From the NCBI GenBank assembly GCA_003342895.1, contig PTFA01000316.1:252161-316160 (forward strand): a stretch of DNA of 64,000 bases, read 5' to 3'. This document shows, piece by piece, positions 27,101 to 36,604 of the stretch. The notes beneath the pieces are model-generated. The model ran no database searches. It saw only the letters and a program-made list of their open reading frames with translations, and was not told the DNA's origin. Numbering within the stretch: position 1 is the stretch's first letter; each line of letters begins with the position of its first letter. A program made the position numbers and the translations under genes. This DNA is from Casuarius casuarius. Lineage: Eukaryota; Chordata; Aves; Casuariiformes; Casuariidae.

Positions 27101-29000
27101 CTATGCATATATCCTTTGAGATGAGAGTGAAGCTGGCTGACAAAAGTTCCTAATAGTTCTGGTGTATATTTTGTAAACGGAGTATAGAGATGAGCTTGTG
27201 CTGACCGTGACTTTTGTGATGAAATCTGGAGAAATAGATAGAATAGACCACATTTGAGGGATTCAGAGGTGCAGTCTGCCCTCTAGTACCAGGTAAGTGC
27301 ATTTGAATGTAGGTGGCACCTTACTAGTTGGGTCAGGGTCTCGTCAATGACAGCAAACCATTCCTGCAGAAGAAAGATCCTTAGATATAAGAGGTTCTGT
27401 TTCACGCTGAAATCTCATTAGATAAGACTTCTGCTGATTTCTGTGGAGGACTGGGAAATCAAAACACATTGTAGTTGTTTTAAGAAAATTTCTGTGAAAT
27501 ACCTGCAATTGGCCCTTGTTCAGGTAAATTTCAAGGCAGAATCCTCCCTTTGGAAATGAGATGCCAGTCCTGGAACTATTGACAGACCAATATAAAGCGC
27601 TTGTCAGTTATATACTTACAGAAAGGCAACTTGATGGCAGTATAAAGATAAGCATCCTCAGTGCTGAGGGATGTAAAACAATCCTTTTTTTGCTAGGCAA
27701 GAATAATGTCAGTAGCAGTCACCATCCTGCAGTTGATCCTCAGGAACTGTGAGTTTAGATTCTGTAAGTGCACGAAGCACTGCCATTTCTCTTTGTTTCA
27801 ATATAAGAAAGCAACTTCTCCAGAATCTTTTCCCTGTGAGATGGATAGTTACGAAATAACTCTTGGAGCCATAAGATAGTCTATGGCCTGCTGATGCAGA
27901 CTCTTATGAAAGGATCATTGAATAAAAGGCATGTTACTAACAGAGTGCACACAATTGGCTGCCTATCCACTGTGAACCATCCCCTGCATCCATTTAGCTG
28001 GTGGTGTTTTCCCATAAAGCTGATTATCTTGGTTGTAAAGAACATAGAGGACAGGAAGGATTACCAGAGAGGAAGATGTTGGGAAAACAGTTCACAGCTC
28101 CTGGCCTTTAACTGGAGCTGCCCAAGGACTGAGGTCTGCATCACAGAGACTACAGAATCTTAAGCATTTTCCATACCCTCAAGTTGCTCTTTGTAGGAGA
28201 GCATTGACAGAGGTTTTGGACCAGAGGAGAGTGATATCTTGAGTGAAACTGTATCCGTGGTCCTTAGAGCGAACAGGAAAAAAAGCCCTCAATAGACTGG
28301 GAAGTGTTCCAGTCATTGAAAGAGCAGAGAACATGATCTTGTTTGTGAAACACAGAGATCACCTGCATCTGCACAAAACCCTAATGAGGCTGAGCAAGTA
28401 CACTGCCTAAGGCTGGCAGCAATGATAGGTATTCAGGAAGCCAGCGCAGTGGTGTTTCAGCAGCTGCAGCCATGTCTTGGTTTTGTGTTCGTAGTTCTGT
28501 GTTTGTAAGACTCAGCCAGTTGCACTGGTAGAAGTTCTGTTCCTCAGAACCTATGAATTATGAGACATACAAAATCAACAAGTTTTTGGTTTTGCATTTT
28601 GGTCTGCTTAAGAAGAAAATAGTTTTTAACAGATTTTAGATGACTACCACAAATAAATCTTAGATGTGTGCCTGCTAGTTACATTCCTAATGGTCATTTT
28701 GTTCTCTGCAATTTTGCTTTTCAGTTTTTGGTGGTCTTCCACACTGCTCTTCCATCTTGGAGCAGTCTCCAAGAATCAACATATAATTTGACTGTGCTGA
28801 TATTTCGGTAATTAGCAGCTGACCCCAAAGCTTTGCTTATGCTGTTTAGCCATCTAGGATTTTTAACTCCTTATCTATGAGTAATTTTCAGCAGAATAAA
28901 GGATTCACACAGTTATTTGTCCCTCTCAATTCCACTTCATAAAATAGAAATCTCGTATCACAGTCTCTTTCATTTGATCTTTTTCAATTAAAGTTATGGT

Positions 29001-29021
29001 TTTAATCAAATTTTGATTAAA
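29001..29021. repeat. Near-perfect palindrome, 10-bp arms with 1-base spacer
   Basis: Arms tttaatcaaa and tttgattaaa are exact reverse complements around a single t. They contain paired TAATCA/TGATTA motifs, which resemble homeodomain sites. The function is unknown. Confidence 0.85.
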
Positions 29022-29948
29022 TGGAAATTGTATTTAAAAAAAAAAAGTTGATGTCCTGAAATTTAGTGCATTAAACACGTGAATGATGGTGGGCACACAA
29101 GAGCTAGACTGTTCTGTAGTCTATTATAACCTAACTGGATGCCTTCAGTAATTCTATATATAGAGCTCTGCTGAGCTTGTTTTGTCAGAATCAGTAGAGA
29201 AGGAATGATTGAATATGATGAAATAGGGAAAGAAAATAATTTTCATTAATGTTCTCGTGGTTTTTCATGCATTTATGCTGTTAAAAAGGATAAAAGAGAA
29301 TCCGTATGTTGGATCCAAAGAAGCAAAATGGGATCCATTCCTGTAAGATACTGTAGAAAGTCCTTGATATTCCACCCCCTGCCCTCCTCGATATCTGTAT
29401 CTATTAAATAGATTGCTACAGGAGGATATAACAACTGGAAAGCAAATTCAGTCTCAATTTATTAGCTTAAACACATGGTTTCATTATCAGGCTGAAAATA
29501 ATAATGGATGAATGGAAATATAATGGAACGAATGCCATTGTATTTCATTATTCCATATGAAGTATAATGTAACATTGCAGGATGCACGATGACACGTCTG
29601 TGTGGTTGTCTTAAGCAATAGACCAGGAGAAATATATGGAGAAACTAAAACACACTATGCCTCTGAAAGCATGAGTGGAGAATGTTACTGTATACTTGAC
29701 CCTTTGAAAAAAAATAAGAACCTCACAATAAATTTAAGATAGGTCTGAGATTAGTCACACCTTAGAAAATGCTGCATGCTAATGTTTTTGTAGCAATCTG
29801 TTCACCCAGAAGTTCTCTCCTTCACACACAGCAAATGCTTAGCTTTTTAGGAAGTGCTAAACACTGTGTTTTTAATTAAGGATTTAATTTCTGTGTCCTA
29901 ACACTACACCTTCTTCCCTATAACCCCTTATAATCATGAAGTGAGGTG

Positions 29949-29967
29949 TTTTTTTTTTTTTTTTTTT
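29949..29967 (+). repeat. 19-T homopolymer
   Basis: An uninterrupted T-run. No retroposed body is recognised on either side, so I do not read it as the tail of a processed pseudogene. Confidence 0.9.
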
Positions 29968-32058
29968 GAATTAGTGCTTGTAGAATGCCTGCAGCTTTTT
30001 AGAGGTTTATTAGGAATACAGGATAATATTGGTTTACTCTAAATTAATTACTTTAAATCCTTGACACACAAAGCAGTGTAGAAGAAGATTAGAAAAAGAA
30101 ATTATGTATACATGTTGCCAGTGCTTGCCTAAAATCCTTAAGACCAATAGCAAACGGTTTGATGTTACCAGTGTGTTGCATCTAGAATATTGTATTTTGG
30201 AACAATGTCGAATATTACAAACTATATTATTATGCTGCTAAATTAACAGGCCGAAAACTAAAATTTACTCTTAAATGCCAGTTGATAAAGTAATTGCTTC
30301 AAATGACCTCATCATATGCAAAGTTTGTCCTGTCTTTGTTGTCTTAAAGGTTGGTAGCCTTATTTTTGTTGTTACCATACAGCTTAAGCCTTGAAAATGA
30401 GGATTGTGCTCTTGTCAAATACATGCTTGGAAAGAGAGTTGCAGATGATTTTCTCCTTAAAGCAGAGATGTTACATAGCGCAGAACAAAATCGGCGTGTA
30501 AACGCTCTTTGCCGTGAGCAGGGTTTGCCTGCCTCCTCCTTGCTCGTGGTGTCCGCAGGGAGCAGTCTGAGGGCACTGGCCATTTACGACGACTCCCAGC
30601 CTCGTACTTTATGTGGTAGTGTTTTTAACCGGTGGCCACTGTTAGAACAGCCCAACTTCAAACAGCAGAGTACTGGCATACGTGATTCTGCTGCCTGCTG
30701 CTGGAGGGCAATAGTTCACAATAGTTCACATTAATTTTATTTAGCAGCACCTTGTCTTCCAGTGTGTGACGCCTCCTGAAGCCAGTGAGGTGTGAGTCTG
30801 TCGGTACTCTCGTGAGCTACCTGAATGTCGTGAGGGCTAGTTACTAGTTCCCATGCTAGAAACAGAAGCAAACCACTGGGAGGAGTTCCTCCACAGCCCG
30901 ACCTCCTGTTTGCATCAAGAAGAAAGCATAGTCTTCCCCAAAGTATGCGAAGCATTTAAGGTAAAGGGATGGGCTCCCCAAGTAACAAAAGGATAGCAAA
31001 GTTTCTGCTGGGAGTACACTGGAAGAGGTACAAGTTTCTGGCATTTTGAACCTCGTTTATTCTTTGTCCTGATCATTTGTTTTATCTTGTCCTCAGTTCC
31101 TGATCTAAAGGCGATCTGCTTTTTCCTGTACTTTTATTAGGTATCCTAGTGAAATTCAGAGCCAGAACAAATCAAGTTTCCTAACAGGAATGTGGTTCTT
31201 TCTGCTCATCTTTCGTATAGGATGCTATTAAAAAACACCTTTCTATTTAAACTTGCCGTGACACTGCAGTTGGCATTCGCTGCAGCTCTTAGAATTGGTT
31301 CACAAAATTCATTATTTGCATTTTAAAAGCTCTTCTTGCTGAAGAGATGCGTAGCTGAAAGGTACGTGCATGTCTGGGGGGCAGCACTGGTCAGACTGTT
31401 CTGAGCTGCGTTGCCCACTGCCAGGATCTGGAGCACTTTTTAAGGTTTCAAGTAAATCTCCTGCATGATCAGGCAAAGAAAAAAAAAAAGTACGTGAAAC
31501 AAGAGAGTGTCTTTCAACAGAGTGCTGAGCTCGCTCTCACTCCAGGGTGCTCTTATTAGGGGATTTTAATGTTACCAGATTAACAGCCGCAGATGATCTC
31601 TTGAGCCCGAGATCCCTGATAAAAATTGGACTGCTGTCTCCGTGCAGAGATCAGAGCGCACCCTGTTCTTCGCCGCTCCAGAAGCGGCTCAGGCACATAA
31701 TTGAAATTTTTAATAGGCAGCATCTGCTGAGGCTTTTCGCTCGCTTCCGCCCGCTACCCCTCCCCCGCAGCACGAGACGGGAGGAGCGCGCGGCGCCGCA
31801 AGTGCATCTCGCGGCCGCGCCGGTCGCTGCCGGGCGGGGACGAAACCTGCGGCGCTCTCTGAAACGCGCTTGCTCCGGGGGCTTTGTCTGCCTGTCTGTC
31901 TGGCGGCGGCAGCAGCGAAGTCTGAGGGCCGTTTTAAGCTGGCTAGGCGCCTCTCCCAGGACGGACGTTGCTTGCTTTTCCATGAGGAAAGTTACCTAGT
32001 TGAAATCCTTCCAGTAACTCGAGCTACTTTTTAACGCGGAATAAAAGTTTGGGGGGCC

Positions 32059-32070
32059 GGGGGGGGGGGG
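32059..32070 (+). repeat. 12-G run (preceded by G6 at 32051-32056)
   Basis: Two G-runs are separated by cc just downstream of the TATA-like motif. The block has G-quadruplex potential and is a common site of assembly gaps or length errors. Confidence 0.85.
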
Positions 32071-32197
32071 TTCTTTTCCTTCGGTCTCCCGGCTTAATAT
32101 CTAAACGGTGTGACTGTCGGTGCGTGCGAGCGCTGCGGAGCAGGAGACGCGCGGGGCAGTTGCGTATCAGTCGCGTAGCCGGGCGCCGACTTCGCAG
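32071..32197 (+). other. CTNND2: Hypothetical untranslated alternative first exon
   Basis: A strong donor consensus, cttcgcag|gtaaaa, lies at 32197/32198, only 165 bp before the acceptor of the 571-nt exon. A TATA-like aataaaag lies about 25-30 bp upstream of 32071, inside the CpG-rich block. The interval has no ATG. A transcript starting here would splice directly to 32363. The first ATG there (32457, in a strong gccATGG context) is out of frame and ends at 32540; the first in-frame ATG is at 32561. This is a structural suggestion, and nothing shows that it is transcribed. Confidence 0.2.
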
Positions 32198-32362
32198 GTA
32201 AAAAGCGAGCTGCTGGCAGCTGGCAGCCGGGCTTCCCCGAGGGGCTAAAGGCGCGCTAGCGGGTCTCCTAGTGCCAGGGCGCTGCCGAGGCCGCGGGGAG
32301 GCGGAGCGGGGCCGCGCCAGGGCACCGCGCTGACGCCTCTCTCTGCCTTTGCTTCCCCGCAG

Positions 32363-32933
32363 CCGGGCACGAGCAGCCGCGGAGCCCACGCGGGCGGGCC
32401 GGAGCCGCCGCCCGCCGCCGCCGCCTCGCAGCCGCGGGAGCCCTTCGCGCCCAGCCATGGCAGCGCCTTCCACCTGCCCGAGCCGCAGCACGCCGCCGCG
32501 CTCTACTACTCCAGCTCCACGCTGCCCGCGCCGCGGGTGAGCTCGCCGCTCGCTGTGTCCATGCAGCAGGTGGGCTCCCCCACCAAGCTCCAGCGCGCCG
32601 CCGCCGCCGACGGCGCCGCCTACGGCACGGCGCAGCGCGGCTCCTCCCCCAAGCAGTCCCCTAGCCGCCTGGCCAAGTCCTACAGCACCAGCTCGCCCAT
32701 CAACATCGTGGTCTCCTCGGCCGGCCTCTCGCCTTCCCCCATCCGCGTGACCTCGCCGCCCACCATCCAGTCCACCATCTCCTCCTCTCCTATACATCAG
32801 CTGAGCTCCACCATCGGCACCTACGCTACGCTCTCTCCTACCAAGCGGCTGATTCACGCGTCGGATCAGTACGGCAAGCACTCGCAGGAGCTGTATGCTA
32901 CCGCTACGCTGCAGCGACCCGGCTCCCTAGCAG
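32363..32933 (+). CDS. CTNND2: CTNND2 large internal coding exon, 571 nt (Pro/Ala and Ser-Pro-rich region)
   Basis: The acceptor is cttccccgcag before 32363 and the donor is ctagcag|gtaacc after 32933. The phase-0 start gives 190 codons plus one base carried to the next exon. The order is a Gly/Pro/Ala-rich low-complexity stretch; [36 protein letters not shown]; then the highly conserved block [74 protein letters not shown] and [15 protein letters not shown]. The many Ser-Pro pairs are plausible proline-directed kinase sites, and delta-catenin is a known phosphoprotein (GSK3, CDK5 and Abl are reported partners). Relative to human, as I remember it, a proline run is replaced by [12 protein letters not shown] and an extra Ser-Pro pair appears in LSPSPIRV. 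Codon third positions are almost all G or C in the first two thirds, unlike the other exons, because the exon lies in a CpG-rich block. Identification is firm. Confidence 0.97.
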
Positions 32934-33376
32934 GTAACCCGAGCCCGGCGCTCGCCCGGGAGCTCTGCGGGGGTCGCCGGCTGCGCGTGGCGTTGCTCCC
33001 GTGCGGCGGGCTCTGGTCCGCAGCGCGGATGGGGGTGGCCCTTTTGTTTGTTTTCTTGTTTGTTTTCTTGTGGGCAGCGAAAGGAAGATGCATTGCCGAA
33101 AGCTGTTCTGGCCTGTAAATAGACCCCTGTGTTTCAGATGTGTCCCAGAAGTTGTCCGGTGCAAGCAGCCCATCTCCATAGCAGCCTTTCCATAGAAAGT
33201 GTTGAAATTCTGGGAGCGTTTGGGTTGGAGTGCTTGCTGATTGAGGAGGAGACATCGAGCAGTTAGGCAGATTAAGGAATTTGGTGGGTTTGACAGCAAG
33301 CCGGTTTGTGACAACTGTGGGTTTAGCTCGGTGGGTAGTGGGTGGGAAACCACCCTTCCGGGGGAGGGAAGGCCCT

Positions 33377-33392
33377 CCCCCCCCCCCCCCCC
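33377..33392 (+). repeat. 16-C homopolymer
   Basis: An uninterrupted C-run about 440 bp after the large exon. Its length is likely to be unreliable in the assembly. Confidence 0.9.
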
Positions 33393-35142
33393 TCCTTATT
33401 TTCATCCCTTTGATCTTGCTGATACCAGGTAAATCTTCCCTTTCAGGCCAGGCTTTAGACACTGCCTTCCTTTTCTTACCCGGAGTTTTGATAGGGAATG
33501 TGTTACTATACCAAATGCTTTCTCTACTGCCATCAAAAGTTCAAAGCCTTGTGCAGAGGATTGCTCTTTCCCAGGTTTAGAAGGTGCTCTGGTGCATCTG
33601 ACAAATTTTGGATCACTTAGCAGAAACTTGTGGTGCACCAGATTCTGCCAAGTTACAGGCAGCAGTTGTTTGGCCCTGCGAACTCAAGGGAATAAGCTGT
33701 TATAGCAGGTTTAATTTCTCTGTAACCACAGACTTTGAGCAAATGCTGGACCTGGGACACTAATGTTCTGTTCTCTAAGGCGTCTCTCTGCTAAAGTGAA
33801 CATCTTTCGGTGGTGGGTTTTTTTTGTTCTCAGAATTTCCAGTTTCATTGCTATAGTAACAGCTGCTATGCTCATATGTTCTCTTGTCTGACATAAATAG
33901 ATTTGAAGATAAATAGGATACATAAGGAACTTTTGCTGTATTTATCAGGCAGGTACCCAAATTTCTTACTGGAGTTGAAGCCCCTTCTCGTCCTCCTTTC
34001 TCCTACTGCCTATCCCCCTCACACACTCCAGTGGTTGTTGGCATCATACATAATTCTAGTGTAAGGTGTCTAAAAACACAGATTAGATTAGCTGGTAATA
34101 AAATATTGTCTCAGTGTATCTCCTTGCAAGAATGATTCAAAAACTTTTCTTAATTAGAAAAGGGGGTACTGGAAAACTTTATGTAACGCTGTTTTTGAAG
34201 TTCAGAATGTGTGAAAACATGTCATCACTTGGGCTGCCTAAATGATGTCAAAGTAGAGATCTCAGCACGTTTTGATCACTCCTGTTGTAAAATATTCATT
34301 AATCCTTTCCCGAATTACAAAGCTTTTATTCAGCAATTACATTAAGGTAACTTCTCCCCTCTGTAGTCGTCGAGAAGTCGCGCTGTTGGCCACGCAGTTA
34401 AATACTGCCTTTATAGAGCAAAGCAGAAACGTCAAATTCCCGAAGACGTTGTATTTTAGGGATTTTTGCAACTTCATGCTATAACAGAAGCTGTTTAAAT
34501 AGGCGTGGAGGGAGCTGTCAGTATCAACAGAAAAGAGGGTAGTTATACTTAAAATTTATATACCTCTGGGTATGAATTACCAGTATTCCCCTGATTTTTC
34601 CTTATCTTTGTTCTTGGATAGAAGTTTCTGCTTGTGGAAGTTTCTACCATCCTTAGTCCTTCTTTCCTTTTATGCAATTTTAGCATTGGATTTTTTGTTG
34701 TTGTTTTTAATAAGATACCTTTTATAGCTCAGCAACATTAAAACTGTGATGATAGTTTAATTGAAGCTTGTTATGTAGGGCTTAAGCCCTGCCATAGTGA
34801 CTCTATAGTGTTAAATAGAGAAGTTGTCCTACGCTAGACCCAAGTCATAAAGTGGATTTGGACTTTCCTAGGCCAGTTGGCCAGTAGTGGTTATGCATGC
34901 ACTCCTAATGGTGTTTTCTACTTTGAGTTGAGTAAAAGTTAAGAGACTGTTTTTTTTCTTTTCTTTCATTTTCTTAGATTTCTTTTAAATAAAAGCTTTT
35001 TATTGGACTTTTTCTACATCTTGCATGACTTTGGTGTTTCTCTCCCCACCTCTTCTTAGGACCCATTGTGACAAGCTGCCAGTCACTGGTTAGTCGCTTA
35101 GGTCAAACAAATGCTTATAGATTATATGCCTTTAGGAAATAA

Positions 35143-35166
35143 TGTGTGTGTGTGTGTGGGGGGGGG
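35143..35166 (+). repeat. (TG)8 followed by a 9-G run
   Basis: Eight perfect TG units run directly into nine G. This is a compound simple repeat. Confidence 0.9.
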
Positions 35167-36310
35167 AAATAGCGATCAGTCATTTGACCTTGATAATAAT
35201 TATATAAAAATTAAAGCAAAACTAACTTCTCCAAGTATTGTGCTGATCAGGAAGAAGGTAATGAGTTTCTGAGTTCCTATATCTCGTAGGGATTTTCTTT
35301 TAAGGTATGCCAGAAATCTCAGTATCTTATTTTATAAGGAATGCAGATTCCTGTAACTACAGTAGGCATTAAGTGATAGACATAGTAAAAGAAAAATATT
35401 TCAAAGCAGAAGCAACAGTACATTAGTAAATACTATTTTTTTTTCTGTAGTGGTGACATGCCTTTCAAGTAGTCCTTGAAGGGAGCTTTATCACGTGACC
35501 CATTCCTTTGCAACAGTTTCCTATTGCAAATTTACTTTCATTATTTTCCATTAACATTCCAGAGCATGGTCATCATGGTCTCCCAGTCATTCAGGAAGTT
35601 ATATAATTGCAAATAATATTAGGTGCCTGACTAATTTGCAGAATTTTACTGGATTCACTGGAGTCAATGGATTACTTACAGGGTTAAAATTACTGTATGC
35701 TTTAGAGTTAGGCAGGATCAGATGTTATGGATGCTACTAAGGCAATCTTTGTAACTTTATTTTCAGCTTTTTTCTATAGGCGTTTTTGCTTGGAACAGTT
35801 TGTGGTTTTGAGCTTTAAGTATGTTATATTGTTATAATAGTTTTCTAGTTGTTACTTTAGAAATCAAACCCATTGGAAAATGAGAGCAAGCAACTGTATA
35901 TTGAAAAGCTAATTTTCAATAAATGGGATTTTTGCTTGTTCACTACGTCCTAAGAAGTTTTTTTTCTTTGGGGAAAGATGAGGAGTGGAGAATAGTTGTC
36001 ACATTACACTGATTGATGGTTTGCCTTCTATGATTAATGTGAAGTTGCATTGGTATGTATGTGTCATCACAGGGATGCTGCTGCTCAAAGTAATCCTCCT
36101 TTTTTTCCCAGGAAGAAAAAATAACTATTTTGTAGTGATTACTGTGAATACAAATAATGCATTTGTTTTAACTTTTTTTTTTGCATGATATTAGAAATTT
36201 GTATTGGAGCTAGTTTATGAATGCAACTGTGTCTCAAAGTGCTAAACTGAACAGTATCAGTGCAAGAGGTAGATATTTGATAGATAAGACCTTTAAATGT
36301 GATTAGATTT

Positions 36311-36330
36311 TTTTCAATTGTAATTGAAAA
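36311..36330. repeat. Inverted repeat, 9-bp arms with 2-base spacer
   Basis: Arms ttttcaatt and aattgaaaa are exact reverse complements around gt. The composition is AT-rich and the function is unknown. Confidence 0.85.
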
Positions 36331-36564
36331 TGTGCAGTGTGAACATAGGTTGCCTCAAATTGAATGTGTATGACTGAATTGAAGGGATGACACTGCTCAT
36401 AATCAGTTCCCACCAAAGTTAATTATGAAACCAGTTGAGATTATAAAAATGGCAATTCTTAGACTGCACTGTGCAAAAGCTTGTATAGATTTACTCTTAA
36501 CTGAGTAACCATGTCCTCAGAAATGTGTTTGTCTTTTAGATGAACTGTTACTGTTGCCAGATGT

Positions 36565-36568
<4 letters not shown>

Positions 36569-36602
<34 letters not shown>
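36569..36602 (+). repeat. (GT)17 microsatellite
   Basis: Seventeen uninterrupted GT units flanked by gcac and gcatgcac. This is the longest dinucleotide array in the window and likely to be polymorphic. Confidence 0.97.

Positions 36603-36604
<2 letters not shown>

Larger units (their letters stand above)
23828..32362 (+). other. CTNND2: CTNND2 intron, about 8.5 kb, phase 0
   Basis: The donor is gtacgt at 23828 and the acceptor is tgcttccccgcag, ending at 32362, with a plausible branch-point motif (gctgac) near 32330. Most of it is AT-rich and featureless. It contains an 18-bp tandem duplication (24147-24182), a palindrome (29001-29021), a 19-T run (29949-29967) and a short duplicated phrase (aatagttcaca) near 30710-30731. 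From about 31740 the sequence becomes GC- and CpG-rich, running into the next exon. No transposable element or gene is supported; the open frames near 30351-30734 and 31547-31999 match nothing I recognise. Confidence 0.85.
31740..33010. promoter_or_regulatory. CTNND2: Intragenic CpG-island-like block around the large exon
   Basis: CpG dinucleotides are dense from about 31740 through the 571-nt exon to about 33010, in sharp contrast with the CpG-poor flanks. The block begins about 600 bp upstream of the exon, so exon coding alone does not explain it. It contains a GC-box-like gggcgggg near 31836, a TATA-like aataaaag at 32040-32047, and G-runs at 32051-32070. Intragenic CpG islands often mark alternative promoters or Polycomb-regulated elements. 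Either role here is inference. CpG counts were judged by eye, not calculated. Confidence 0.7.

Noticed and set aside
30351..30734. 127-codon plus-strand open frame with a hydrophobic start
   Set aside because: No recognisable family and no splice-consistent position in CTNND2; a frame of this length is expected by chance in 64 kb.
31547..31999. 150-codon plus-strand open frame beginning MLLLGDFNV, which recalls the GDFN motif of LINE endonucleases
   Set aside because: No other endonuclease motif follows, the rest is low-complexity Arg-rich translation of CpG-rich DNA, and no CR1 similarity is seen in the surrounding bases.
32349..32540. 63-codon frame overlapping the start of the large exon
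   Set aside because: Alternative frame of a confirmed exon; noted only as a possible uORF if the internal promoter is used.
32024..32881. 285-codon minus-strand open frame opposite the large exon
   Set aside because: It is the antisense shadow of a GC-rich exon; its composition (Arg/Gly/Ala-rich) is what reverse reading of Pro/Ala/Ser codons gives, and the plus strand is clearly CTNND2.
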